From contig NZ_QXFN01000003.1 in NCBI RefSeq assembly GCF_004886325.1, forward strand, positions 124,001 through 188,000: a stretch of DNA of 64,000 nucleotides. Reading direction: 5' to 3'. Shown here one piece after another: positions 16,067 through 23,780 of this stretch. The notes under the pieces were generated by a model. It was not told where the DNA came from and searched no databases. It saw only the letters and a list, made by a program, of their open reading frames with translations. Numbering within the stretch: position 1 is the first letter of the stretch; every line of letters starts with the position of its first letter. Source of the stretch: Cellulomonas telluris (GTDB lineage: Bacteria > Actinomycetota > Actinomycetes > Actinomycetales > Cellulomonadaceae). The position numbers were made by a program, and so were the translations under genes.

Positions 16067-17287
16067 ATGGACGTGCACCGGATGGCACGGCAGGCAGGGC
16101 ACTGGTTCCTGCGTGCGGTCCTCACGGCCGCCGCCGCCGTCCTCTTCGTGCTCCTCGGTGCCGTCGTCGGGGGTCCCTACGACGCGAAGGCCCAGCCGAC
16201 CGCGGCGAGCGGGGGGCTCGGCGACGTCCTCGGTGGCGTGACCGCGACCGTCGGCGGCGTCCTCGAGCCCGTCGGCGGGGTCGTGCAGCACGTCGTCGAG
16301 CCCGTCACCGCGCACGTCGTGACCCCGGCCGTCGAGCCGGTGGTCGAGCACGTCGTGGCGCCGGTGGTCGAGCCCGTGGTGACGCAGGTCGTCGCACCGG
16401 CCGTCCAGACCGTCGTCGAGCCGGTGGTCACGGAGGTCGTCACGCCGGTCGCCGAGCCCGTCGTCCAGCCGGCCGCCGGCGTGGTCGCCCCCGTCGCCGA
16501 GGCTGTCCTCGCACCGCCGGTCGCGGCCGTGGCCGAGCCCGTCGTGCCCGTCGCGACCGCCGTCGTCGACCCCGTCGCCGGCGCGCTCGAGCCCGTCGCC
16601 GCCGCCGTCGTCGCACCCGTCGCCCCGCTCACCGATCCCCTGGTGGACGAGCTGGTCCGGGCCCTGACGCAGGCGCTCGCCCCCGTGCAGCCCGTGCTCG
16701 GGGCGGTCGTCCCCGTGCTCGCGCCCCTCACCCCGGTCGTCGAGGCGCTCGAGCCCGTGACCGGTCAGCTGCCCGGGGCCCCGGCCGTCGTGGCGCCGCT
16801 GCTGCCCGACCCGGTCGTGCCGGGCACCGACGGCCCGGTCCGGCACCCGGCGCAGGACCTGCCGGCGACCGCCCCCGCCCCGGCCGTCGTCGCAGCTGCG
16901 CCGCCCGCCGGCGACGGCGTCCCCCCGGCGGTGACCGCCGTCCCGGCGCCGACCCCGTCGGCGGCGCGCGCCGCCCACAGCGCCCCCGCTGCCCCCGCGA
17001 GCCCGGGCAGCGGCCGCGCGGCGTCCCTCGACGCCTCCCCGGCCGACCGACCCGCCGCGCCGCGCGGCACGCCCGGCACCCCCGCCGCGCCGTCACCCGC
17101 TCCGGCGCTCCCCGCGGGCGCTGCGGCCGGCGCGGGCCCGGGGGCCGGTGCCTCCCGCGGCGGCGCCGACGGCGCCCTGCCGGCCACCGTCCACCCCGCA
17201 CCGCTGCGGGTGGTGGCGACCGTCGCGTCGCACGACCTCGCGTCCCCGGCAGCGCCCGCCGAGGAGATCCCGCACAGCCCTGCCTGA
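16067..17287 (+). CDS. Exported Val/Pro-rich octapeptide-repeat protein of unknown function
   Basis: This 406-aa protein has basic residues then a hydrophobic stretch at about 13-36, a signal peptide or membrane anchor. Residues 76-139 consist of about eight 8-residue repeats with the pattern VV-x-P/H-x-V/A-x-x (for example VVEPVTAH, VVEPVVTQ, VVEPVVTE). The repeats then decay into a looser Val/Pro/Ala region to about 240 and a disordered Ala/Pro/Ser tail. There is no cysteine and no recognisable enzyme domain. Long runs of this kind suggest an extended, structural or wall-spanning protein. The adjacent repeat protein with a wall-sorting signal (17373-18821) suggests a shared surface role. 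Start: GGGGGG about 10 bases before ATG. I do not recognise the family. Confidence 0.68.
   Translation: MDVHRMARQAGHWFLRAVLTAAAAVLFVLLGAVVGGPYDAKAQPTAASGGLGDVLGGVTATVGGVLEPVGGVVQHVVEPVTAHVVTPAVEPVVEHVVAPVVEPVVTQVVAPAVQTVVEPVVTEVVTPVAEPVVQPAAGVVAPVAEAVLAPPVAAVAEPVVPVATAVVDPVAGALEPVAAAVVAPVAPLTDPLVDELVRALTQALAPVQPVLGAVVPVLAPLTPVVEALEPVTGQLPGAPAVVAPLLPDPVVPGTDGPVRHPAQDLPATAPAPAVVAAAPPAGDGVPPAVTAVPAPTPSAARAAHSAPAAPASPGSGRAASLDASPADRPAAPRGTPGTPAAPSPAPALPAGAAAGAGPGAGASRGGADGALPATVHPAPLRVVATVASHDLASPAAPAEEIPHSPA
16292..16483 (+). repeat. 24-bp tandem repeat array coding VVEPV-type octapeptides
   Basis: Eight consecutive degenerate 24-bp units, each starting GTCGTC or GTGGTC, encode the octapeptide repeats of the exported protein. 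Alternate units resemble each other more closely, giving a 48-bp higher-order period. Confidence 0.6.
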
Positions 17288-17372
17288 CCGGCCGCACGTC
17301 GCACCGCGCGACGTCCGTCCCCCGCGCCCGTCACTTGGGCGCTCCGGTCCTTCCAGGCAGAGGAGCACTCCC

Positions 17373-18821
17373 ATGCACACGTACGTCCGCCGAGCGCTGC
17401 ACACGGCGCTCGTCAGCGGCGGCCTGCTGGTCGCCGGGGCCGCGATGGCCCACGCAGCCCCCGACGAGGGGCTCTCGGTCGACCTCGGTGTCGACCTCAC
17501 CTCCGGTGCCGCCGTGCAGCTCGACGTCGGCCTCACCGGCACCGACCAGCCGCTCGTGTCCGTCCCCGTGGACGTCCCCGTGGACGTCCCCGTCGACGTC
17601 CCCGTGGACGTCCCCGTCGACGTCTCCGTCGACGTCTCCGGCGTCGCCGTCGGGGTGCTCGGCGACGCCGTCGTGGCCGGGGGGTCCGACGACGCAGCCG
17701 CCGCCCCCGCCGGGGGCTCGACGTCCGGGACGCCCCTCGTGGAGGCGCCCGTGACCGCGCCGGTCGACGTGCAGGACGTCGCCGTCGGCGTCCTCGGGGA
17801 CGCGGGCGTGCAGTCCGCTCCCGCGCAGGCTCCCGCGCCCGCGCCGGCCACCCCGCAGCCGGGCGAGGCGGCTCTCGTCGAGGCGCCGGTGTCCGTGCCG
17901 GTGGACGTGTCGGGCGTGGCGCTGGCCGTCCTGGGGGACGCGGCGGTCACCACGTCGGGCTCCGGTGCGCCGGCTCCGGCTCCGGGTGCGTCAACGGGCG
18001 CGGACGAGGGTGCGCTGGTGCAGGCGCCGGTGTCGGTGCCGGTCGATGTCTCGGGTGTGGCGCTGGGTCTGCTGGGTGATGCGGCGGTGACGCAGGGTGC
18101 GGCCGGTGGGCAGTCGGCGCCGGGCACGGGTGCGTCGGCGGGTGCGGACGAGGGTGCGCTGGTGCAGGCGCCGGTGTCCGTGCCCGTGGACGTGTCGGGT
18201 GTGGCGCTGGGTCTGCTCGGTGATGCGGCGGTGACGGTTCCCGGCGGTGCCGGCGGTACCGGGACCGGCAGCGAGGGGGGTCCGGACGGACAGGGTTTGA
18301 GCGACGCGCTGCTGCCGGTCGAGGTCGGGCTCCCCGTCGGGCTCACCGACGTCGTGGTGGGGCTCGGACGCGCCGCCCTCATGACGGTCGGTTCCGCCCT
18401 GCCCGGTGAGGAGACCCCCGGCACGGACGGGCCGGGCACGGGCGCCCCGGGCGCCGGCACCCCCGGCACCGACCAGCCCGGCACGGACCGGCCCGGCCCC
18501 GACCAGCCCGTCGCTCCGGCGGACGGAGCGGTGTCCGGTGACTCCGTCGCCACGGTGTCCCGCGTCGTGACGTCGGCAGGCGCGGTCGGGCCGCTCCGGT
18601 CGGACGTCCTCGGTGCCGCCGCCTCCGGCCCGGCTGCGACCGCGCCCGCCGCGACCGCGCTCGCCACGACCGGTGCCGAGCCGTGGCTCCTGCCCGTGGC
18701 GCTCCTGCTGCTCGCGGGCGGCGTGTGGCTGCGCGGCCGGGTCGACCGTGCCCGCGCCCGTCACGTCGACGCGTCGACCACGGTCCTGCCCCGGCAGCGC
18801 GGCGCGACCGACGCCTCCTGA
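17373..18821 (+). CDS. Chaplin-like repeat protein with LAXTG-type sorting signal
   Basis: This 482-aa surface protein has a signal peptide (about 1-28, ending MAHAAP), a PVDV run (64-87), then repeats of the form APVSVPVDVSGVALGLLGDAAV. These lie at about 62-101, 123-146, 168-192, 215-239 and 263-287, with a weaker one at 313-337, separated by Ala/Gly/Pro linkers. The pattern recalls the hydrophobic core of Streptomyces chaplins (VPVNxCGNSxxVVGLL), but every position where chaplins have Cys or Asn is Ser, Gly or Asp here. The C-terminus has LATTG (430-434), a hydrophobic segment (WLLPVALLLLAGG) and RGR, fitting a class E sortase substrate. A 25-residue tail then follows, longer than usual. 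AGGAG precedes ATG by eight bases. A role in surface hydrophobicity or adhesion is inference. Confidence 0.7.
   Translation: MHTYVRRALHTALVSGGLLVAGAAMAHAAPDEGLSVDLGVDLTSGAAVQLDVGLTGTDQPLVSVPVDVPVDVPVDVPVDVPVDVSVDVSGVAVGVLGDAVVAGGSDDAAAAPAGGSTSGTPLVEAPVTAPVDVQDVAVGVLGDAGVQSAPAQAPAPAPATPQPGEAALVEAPVSVPVDVSGVALAVLGDAAVTTSGSGAPAPAPGASTGADEGALVQAPVSVPVDVSGVALGLLGDAAVTQGAAGGQSAPGTGASAGADEGALVQAPVSVPVDVSGVALGLLGDAAVTVPGGAGGTGTGSEGGPDGQGLSDALLPVEVGLPVGLTDVVVGLGRAALMTVGSALPGEETPGTDGPGTGAPGAGTPGTDQPGTDRPGPDQPVAPADGAVSGDSVATVSRVVTSAGAVGPLRSDVLGAAASGPAATAPAATALATTGAEPWLLPVALLLLAGGVWLRGRVDRARARHVDASTTVLPRQRGATDAS
17562..17633 (+). repeat. 12-bp tandem repeats coding VPVD
   Basis: Six units of GTCCCCGTSGAC (the last coding VSVD) stand head to tail inside the chaplin-like gene. 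Only third-position changes distinguish most copies, which indicates expansion by slippage. Confidence 0.75.
18000..18236 (+). repeat. Recently duplicated 144-bp unit in chaplin-like gene
   Basis: Segments 18000-18092 and 18144-18236 are nearly identical 93-bp sequences within a 144-bp period and encode repeats four and five of the surface protein. Both copies use T-ending codons (GGT, GAT) more than the surrounding gene does. Confidence 0.7.
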
Positions 18822-18827
18822 CGGGCT

Positions 18828-18867
18828 CCGGGACGGGGCGGGCCACCACGGTCCCGCCCCGTCCCGG
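18828..18867 (+). terminator. Perfect 15-bp hairpin after chaplin-like gene
   Basis: CCGGGACGGGGCGGG (18828-18842) and CCCGCCCCGTCCCGG (18853-18867) pair exactly around a 10-nt loop, six bases after the stop codon. Confidence 0.7.
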
Positions 18868-18910
18868 CACGCCTGCCCCCCGGACCTCCGTCGGCGGGGG
18901 TGCGCGCGGG

Positions 18911-18916
18911 TAGGGT
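18911..18916 (+). promoter_or_regulatory. -10 box of leaderless GNAT gene
   Basis: TAGGGT lies 8 nt before the GTG start at 18925, with no ribosome binding site between. Transcription probably begins at or within a base of the start codon. Confidence 0.6.
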
Positions 18917-18924
18917 CGCCGCCC

Positions 18925-19428
18925 GTGGACGAGCAGCGGCTGGACAGCGGTGGGGTGCTGCGCGCGGCGCGGCCCGGGGACGAGCGGGGGATCCTCGCGT
19001 GCATCCGGGCCCTCGCGGTGTACGAGCGCGAGCCGGACGCGGTCGAGACGACCGAGGCCGACCTGACGTCGGCGCTGTTCGCCCCGGACGCGACGGTCCA
19101 CGCCCACGTCGTCGAGGTCGAGGGGGCCGTTGTCGCCATCGCCGTCTGGTTCCGGAGCTTCTCGACGTGGACAGGCCGGCACGGCGTCCACCTCGAGGAC
19201 CTCTTCGTGGACCCGGCGCACCGCGGCAGGGGTTACGGCCTGGCCCTGCTGCGCTCGCTCGCCGCCGTCGCGGTCGCCCGCGGCTGGACGCGGGTCGACT
19301 GGTCGGTGCTGGACTGGAACGCCCCGTCGATCGCCTTCTACCGCTCGCTGGGTGCGGTGCCCATGGACGAGTGGACCGGGTACCGGCTCACCGGTGACGC
19401 GCTGCGCGAGGTCGCGGCGGGCGTCTGA
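18925..19428 (+). CDS. GNAT-family N-acetyltransferase
   Basis: This 167-aa protein has the Gcn5-related acetyltransferase fold. The acetyl-CoA pyrophosphate-binding loop is VDPAHRGRGYGLALL (motif A), preceded by the beta-bulge segment GVHLEDLFV, with NAPSIAFYRSLGA (motif B) near the C-terminus. The length is typical of a single-domain enzyme. It resembles the diamine (spermidine/spermine-type) acetyltransferase-like group common in bacteria, but the acceptor cannot be told from sequence. The GTG start is set by the TAGGGT box, and longer in-frame extensions would run into the upstream terminator. Convergent with ktrA. Confidence 0.87.
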   Translation: MDEQRLDSGGVLRAARPGDERGILACIRALAVYEREPDAVETTEADLTSALFAPDATVHAHVVEVEGAVVAIAVWFRSFSTWTGRHGVHLEDLFVDPAHRGRGYGLALLRSLAAVAVARGWTRVDWSVLDWNAPSIAFYRSLGAVPMDEWTGYRLTGDALREVAAGV

Positions 19429-19470
19429 CCCCGTCCCGCGAGCCCGACCCCTGTCCGGCGAGGCCGACCC

Positions 19471-20178
19471 TCAGGGGCGCGCGGAGAACCGCTCGAGCAG
19501 CTCGGCGTGCCCGCCGACGATGATGAGGTCGTTCGACGAGATGCGGGTCTCCGGCGTCGCGTACTGGAACTCCACGCCCGGGCTCTTCACGCCGATGACC
19601 GTGACGCCGTACCGCTCGCGGATCTTCGACTGCGCGAGCGTGAAGCCCTGCGTCTCCTTCGGCGGCCGCATCTTCACGACCGTGAACCCGTCCTCGACCT
19701 CGATGTAGTCGAGCATCTTCCCGGACACGAGGTGCGCGACGCGGGCGCCGGCGTCGGCCTCGGGCAGGACGACGTGGTGCGCGCCGATGCGCTGCAGGAT
19801 GCGCGCGTGCTCGCTCGAGATCGCCTTCGCCCAGATCTGCGGCACGCCGATGTCCACGAGGTTGCCGGTGATGAGCACCGACGCCTCGAGGTAGGAGCCG
19901 ACGCCGACGACGGCCACGGGGAAGTCCCGGGCGCCGAGCTGGTCGAGCGCCTCGGGGTTCGTCGCGTCCGCCTCGACGAGCGGGACGCGGCCCGCCCACT
20001 GCGCGACGAGGTCCGCGTTCCGCTCCACCGCGAGGACGTCCTGCCCCAGCCGGTCGAGGGTCGCGGCGATCGACGAGCCGAAGCGGCCGAGGCCGATGAC
20101 GAGGATGCCGGCCCCCTTGGCGGGGGAGCGGGGGGCGTTGCGGGGCTCGCCGCCGCCGGCGCGCAGGCTGTCAGCCAA
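19471..20178 (-). CDS. Potassium uptake regulatory subunit (KtrA/TrkA family)
   Basis: This 235-aa cytoplasmic protein has an N-terminal RCK/TrkA-N Rossmann domain (about 20-150) with the nucleotide-binding motif VIGLGRFGSSIA and the acidic AVERNADLV. A TrkA-C domain (about 155-235) follows. Such subunits form a ring that gates the partner membrane subunit in response to ATP/ADP or NAD(H). The start is a TTG whose TTGGCTGA overlaps the stop of the channel gene, with GAGAGG seven bases upstream, implying translational coupling. A longer in-frame alternative from 20244 would extend deep into the channel gene and is less likely. Confidence 0.88.
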   Translation of the reverse strand: MADSLRAGGGEPRNAPRSPAKGAGILVIGLGRFGSSIAATLDRLGQDVLAVERNADLVAQWAGRVPLVEADATNPEALDQLGARDFPVAVVGVGSYLEASVLITGNLVDIGVPQIWAKAISSEHARILQRIGAHHVVLPEADAGARVAHLVSGKMLDYIEVEDGFTVVKMRPPKETQGFTLAQSKIRERYGVTVIGVKSPGVEFQYATPETRISSNDLIIVGGHAELLERFSARP

Positions 20179-21544
20179 TGATCGGCCTCTCTTCGGGGTA
20201 GCGGACGACGCGACGACGGTTGCGCAGCGCCAGCGCCGCCGCAAGCGTGATCGTGCCGGTCCGGCCGATGAACATGAGCACGGCGAGCACGTACTTCGCC
20301 GGGTCGGGCAGGTCCGGGGTGATGCCCGTCGAGAGCCCGCAGGTCGCGAACGCGGAGATCACCTCGAAGAGGATCACGTCGAGGGTCAGCCCCGTCATCG
20401 CGAGCAGCAGCAGGGCGGCGACGAGCACGAAGCTGGCGGACACGAACGCCACGGCGATCGCGACCTGGAGCGTGTCGCGCGAGATGCGCCGCCCGAACGC
20501 CTCGACGTCCCGGTCGCCGCGCGCCTCCGCCACGATCGCGAGGAGCATGACCGCGAGCGTCGTCACCTTGATGCCGCCGGCGGTGCCGGCCGAGCCCCCG
20601 CCGACGAACATGAGCGCGTCGAGCAGCAGCCAGGTCCCCTCGTGCATCTCCCCGACGTCGACGGTGGAGAAGCCGCCCGAGCGCGGCATGATCCCGGCGA
20701 ACAGCGACGCCAGGAGCGTGCCCGCCCAGTCCAGCGGCTTGAACGTCCCCGGGTTCGTCCACTCGAACGCCGCGACGACGACCGAGCCGAACAGCAGCAG
20801 GGCGACGCTCATCGACAGCGTCAGCTTGGTGTGCAGGTTCCAGCGCCGCGGCTCGCGCAGGTGGTTGGCGATGTTGAGGATCACCGGGAAGCCGAGCGAG
20901 CCGATGAACACGCCGACGATGATCGGCAGCAGCATCCACCAGTCCGACACGAACGGCTCGAGCCCCTCGGGGGTCGGCACGAAGCCGGCGTTGTTGAAGG
21001 CGGAGACGGCGTAGAAGACGGCGTGCCACGCGGCGGTGCCGACGTTGTCCTCGTGCAGCACGAGCCGGGGGAACAGGACGATCGCGATGGCGACCTCGAG
21101 CGCGGTCGACGTGACGATGACCGTCCGCACCAGGGAGCCGACCTCGCCGAGCCGCGTCACCTTCGTCTCGGAGGAGACGAGGAGACGCTGCGTGAGGCCG
21201 ATGCGCCGGGACACCGCCATGCCGAGCAGCGACGCGAGGGTCATGACCCCGAGGCCGCCGATCTTGATGGCGACGAGGATGACGACGAGCCCCCAGATCG
21301 ACCAGTACTCGCCGGTGGGGACCGTGACGAGCCCCGTCACCGTGGTCGCCGACGTCGCCGTGAAGAACGCGTCGACGAACGGGGCGCGCTCGCCGTGCGC
21401 GGTCGCCCACGGCGCCGACAGCAGGGCGGTGATGAGCGCGACGACCAGCGCGAAGACCGTCAGGGCGAGGCGCGCGGGCCCCTGCCGTGCGGCACGGTCG
21501 ACGTACTCGCGGGCGCGCCACAGCAGGCCTGGTCCCGCTGCCAT
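20171..21544 (-). CDS. Potassium transporter membrane subunit (KtrB/TrkH family)
   Basis: This 457-aa integral membrane protein is built of four M1-P-M2 repeats lining a K+ pathway. Filter-like segments are visible: TSATTVTGL, SAFNNAGFVPTP, GIMPRSGGFSTVD and SAFATCGLSTGIT, with a conserved Gly in each. The short N-terminus and size fit KtrB/TrkG-type subunits. It pairs with the overlapping KtrA-like subunit to import K+ driven by the membrane potential or Na+. ATG is preceded by GGGAGG four bases upstream. The coding frame stays open far upstream, but that part carries no conserved domain and lies antisense to acuC. Confidence 0.92.
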   Translation of the reverse strand: MAAGPGLLWRAREYVDRAARQGPARLALTVFALVVALITALLSAPWATAHGERAPFVDAFFTATSATTVTGLVTVPTGEYWSIWGLVVILVAIKIGGLGVMTLASLLGMAVSRRIGLTQRLLVSSETKVTRLGEVGSLVRTVIVTSTALEVAIAIVLFPRLVLHEDNVGTAAWHAVFYAVSAFNNAGFVPTPEGLEPFVSDWWMLLPIIVGVFIGSLGFPVILNIANHLREPRRWNLHTKLTLSMSVALLLFGSVVVAAFEWTNPGTFKPLDWAGTLLASLFAGIMPRSGGFSTVDVGEMHEGTWLLLDALMFVGGGSAGTAGGIKVTTLAVMLLAIVAEARGDRDVEAFGRRISRDTLQVAIAVAFVSASFVLVAALLLLAMTGLTLDVILFEVISAFATCGLSTGITPDLPDPAKYVLAVLMFIGRTGTITLAAALALRNRRRVVRYPEERPIIG

Positions 21545-21772
21545 GCCGCCTCCCGCCGTGCGCCGAGCCGTCCCGTGCCCTGTCGTCCGGGGCTCGGTGC
21601 CGACCGCGACCGACGGGACGACGGTCCGCCTCGCGCCGGACCGGGGACCCATGCTGGCACGACCCGCCGACAGTCGTGCGCGGGCCCGCCGAACGGCCCG
21701 GCCCCGTGCGTCGGCCGGGCGGCGACGGGCGTCCGGTCGACACGGCCCGCGACGCGGTGGGAACGTGGGCCC
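21545..21772. promoter_or_regulatory. Divergent promoter region between ktrB and acuC-like gene
   Basis: This 228-bp gap must hold both promoters for the divergent genes. I see no clear TANNNT box with good spacing and no strong palindrome. The K+ uptake start has its own ribosome binding site, while the acuC-like gene has none obvious. Confidence 0.35.
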
Positions 21773-22993
21773 ATGACGGCGACGGCCACGGACGCGGCCC
21801 CCCACGGTGCTGCGGCCGGGCCCGTCCGTGTGGTCTGGTCCACCGAGATGCTCGCGTACGACTTCGGCGTGGGGCACCCGATGACGTCGGACCGCATCGA
21901 CCTGACCGTCGCGCTGGCCGCGCGCCTGGGGCTGCTCGAGGGCCCGGGGGTCGAGGTCGTGGCGGCCGAGCCCGCTCCCGACGACCTGCTCGAGACGGTC
22001 CACGAGCCGGAGTACGTCGCGGCCGTGCACGCCGCGGCCGAGCGCGGCGTGCCCGACCCGGCGCGCGGGCTCGGCACGCGCGACGACCCGGTCTTCCCGC
22101 AGATGCACGACGCGGCCGCGCGCGTCGTCGCGGGCTCCGTGGACGCGGCCCTGGCGGTCTGGGAGGGGCGCGCGCCGCACGCGGTGAACGTGGGCGGCGG
22201 CCTGCACCACGCGATGCCCGGCGCGGCGTCGGGGTTCTGCGTCTACAACGACGCCGCCGTCGCGATCCGCGCGCTGCTCGCCGCGGGCGTCGAGCGGGTC
22301 GCGTACGTCGACGTCGACGCGCACCACGGCGACGGCGTGCAGGCGGTGTTCTGGGACGACCCGCGCGTGCTCACGGTGTCGCTGCACGAGACGGGCCACG
22401 CGCTGTTCCCGGGGACGGGCTACGCCGGCGAGACCGGCGGGCGCGGCGCCGAGGGCAGCGCGGTCAACGTCGCGCTGCCGTCGCGCACGGGCGACGCGGG
22501 CTGGCTGCGCGCGCTGGACGCCGTCGTCCCCGCGGTGCTGCGTGCGTTCGAGCCGCAGGTGATGGTGACCCAGCACGGCTGCGACACGCACCGGCTGGAC
22601 CCCCTGACGTCCCTGCGCGTGAGCGTCGACGGGCAGCGTGCCGCGGCCGAGCGGCTGCACGACCTGGCGCACGAGGTCTGCGACGGGCGCTGGCTCGCGC
22701 TCGGCGGCGGCGGGTACGCGGTGCTCGACGTCGTGCCGCGTGCGTGGGCCCACCTCATCGGGATCGCGACGCACCGTCCGGTCGACCCGGCCGCGCCCGT
22801 GCCGCAGGAGTGGCTGGACGCGGTGCGGCAGCGGTACGGGCGGGCGGCGGTCGGCGTCATGACCGACGGCGTGCTCGTGGAGGCCCGTCCGTGGTCGGCG
22901 GGCTACGACCCGGCGGACGACGTCGACCGGGCGATCCGGGCGACCCGGGCCGCCGTGTTCCCGGCGCTCGGCCTCGACCCCGAGCTCGACTGA
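21773..22993 (+). CDS. AcuC-like histone deacetylase family protein
   Basis: This 406-aa zinc-dependent deacetylase has the arginase/deacetylase fold. Catalytic pieces are the paired histidines in NVGGGLHHAMPG, zinc ligands in YVDVDAHHGDGVQ, the Asp in TQHGCDTHRLDPL, and GGGGY before the C-terminal third, where the conserved Tyr acts. Bacterial AcuC removes acetyl groups from acetyl-CoA synthetase and so controls acetate use; polyamine deacetylases are the main alternative. The ATG at 21773 begins a normal-length protein. No strong Shine-Dalgarno is visible. It is transcribed away from the K+ transport genes. Confidence 0.88.
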   Translation: MTATATDAAPHGAAAGPVRVVWSTEMLAYDFGVGHPMTSDRIDLTVALAARLGLLEGPGVEVVAAEPAPDDLLETVHEPEYVAAVHAAAERGVPDPARGLGTRDDPVFPQMHDAAARVVAGSVDAALAVWEGRAPHAVNVGGGLHHAMPGAASGFCVYNDAAVAIRALLAAGVERVAYVDVDAHHGDGVQAVFWDDPRVLTVSLHETGHALFPGTGYAGETGGRGAEGSAVNVALPSRTGDAGWLRALDAVVPAVLRAFEPQVMVTQHGCDTHRLDPLTSLRVSVDGQRAAAERLHDLAHEVCDGRWLALGGGGYAVLDVVPRAWAHLIGIATHRPVDPAAPVPQEWLDAVRQRYGRAAVGVMTDGVLVEARPWSAGYDPADDVDRAIRATRAAVFPALGLDPELD

Positions 22994-23140
22994 CACCGGC
23001 GTGGGCCCGTCCGGGTGAGAGGTGCCCGTGAGGGCCGTCCCGGCTTCCCCACCTGTCACACCCGCCACTACTGTGAGCGTCGAGCACCCCGCCGGTGGGT
23101 GGCACGCCGCCGGCGCAGGTCCGGCCGTCGGGAGGGTCGG

Positions 23141-23377
23141 ATGGACGAGCCGCGGCAGGAGCCCCAGGGCAGGGTGCGGTTCCTCACCGTCAACGAGGTC
23201 GCCGACCTCATGCGGGTCTCGCGGATGACCGTCTACCGCCTCGTGCACTCGGGCGAGCTGCCCGCGGTCCGGGTCGGGCGCTCGTTCCGCGTCCCCCAGG
23301 ACGCGCTCGACGCCTACCTGCGCTCGTCGGCCACGGTCGACCCGGGCGCCCGCGAGGAGCACCGCCGCTCGTCCTGA
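23141..23377 (+). CDS. bldC: BldC-like MerR-type/excisionase-type DNA-binding protein
   Basis: This 78-aa protein is essentially one winged helix-turn-helix: FLTVNEVADLMRVSRMTVYRLVHSGELPAVRVGRSFRVPQDALDAYL (given here only as the span about 14-60). It matches the small BldC family, which in Streptomyces binds DNA cooperatively on tandem repeats and times development. Related proteins are annotated as excisionase-like. The start has GGAGGG four bases upstream. It stands just before the bS22 gene, the same order as in mycobacteria (Rv0500A-Rv0500B). No phage genes are nearby, so a role as a true excisionase is unlikely. Confidence 0.85.
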   Translation: MDEPRQEPQGRVRFLTVNEVADLMRVSRMTVYRLVHSGELPAVRVGRSFRVPQDALDAYLRSSATVDPGAREEHRRSS

Positions 23378-23433
23378 CGGTGCCGCCGCCGCGGTCCGGG
23401 GACCCGGGTTCGCGAGGGTGCGGCCCCATCCCG

Positions 23434-23439
23434 TAAGGT
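23434..23439 (+). promoter_or_regulatory. -10 box for the bS22 gene
   Basis: TAAGGT lies about 120 bases before the bS22 start in the gap after bldC. A TTCGCG hexamer stands 19 nt upstream as a weak -35 candidate. The gene therefore probably has its own promoter and a leader of roughly 110 nt. Confidence 0.45.
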
Positions 23440-23559
23440 GGGCCCCCGGACTTCTGCGTGCGTGGGCCGGTCGCTGGCGTCGATCCCGCATCAACCCCGC
23501 GCGTCGGCCGACCACCTTCGCGGTCCTGCGGGCCGCGACCGGACACGAGTGAGGACCGC

Positions 23560-23658
23560 ATGGGCTCCGTCATCAAGAAGCGCCGCAAGCGCATGGCGAA
23601 GAAGAAGCACCGCAAGCTGCTGCGCAAGACGCGCCACCAGCGTCGTAACAAGAAGTGA
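23560..23658 (+). CDS. Small basic ribosomal protein bS22 (AURKAIP1/COX24 domain)
   Basis: This 32-aa protein begins MGSVIKKRRKRMAKKKHRKL and is more than half Lys and Arg. It is nearly identical in type to the actinobacterial protein long annotated as AURKAIP1/COX24-domain, found in the 30S subunit of mycobacterial ribosomes and named bS22. It should bind rRNA near the decoding region. GAGGA precedes ATG by four to five bases. Gene finders often miss it because of its length. It follows bldC, and a strong hairpin ends the transcript. Confidence 0.93.
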   Translation: MGSVIKKRRKRMAKKKHRKLLRKTRHQRRNKK

Positions 23659-23689
23659 GCTGAGCGCACCCGCGCATCGCTCCGCACCC

Positions 23690-23715
23690 CGGGCCCGGTC
23701 GACCGACCGGGCCCG
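23690..23715. terminator. Bidirectional hairpin between bS22 and HAD genes
   Basis: CGGGCCCGGTC and GACCGGGCCCG pair exactly around GACC, between two convergent genes, 31 bases after the bS22 stop. Confidence 0.7.
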
Positions 23716-23780
23716 ACGTGCGTCCGGGGCCGCTCGGGCGCGGCGCGGACCGGCGGACGCCCGCGAGGACGTCCCGCCCG

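Noticed and set aside
17562-18236. Repeats considered as a CRISPR array
   Set aside because: Units are 12 bp or 144 bp, keep the reading frame and lack unique spacers, so they are coding repeats.
20096-21772. Upstream in-frame extension of the acuC-like gene
   Set aside because: It is antisense to the K+ transport genes and low-complexity in translation. The deacetylase fold is complete from 21773.
23141-23377. Excisionase of an integrated element
   Set aside because: No integrase, attachment repeat or phage gene is nearby. Size, sequence and linkage to bS22 fit BldC.
21545-23515. Continuation of the KtrB-like frame upstream of its ATG (up to about 650 more codons)
   Set aside because: The extension is antisense to the acuC-like gene, which has intact zinc-site motifs, and contains no conserved domain.
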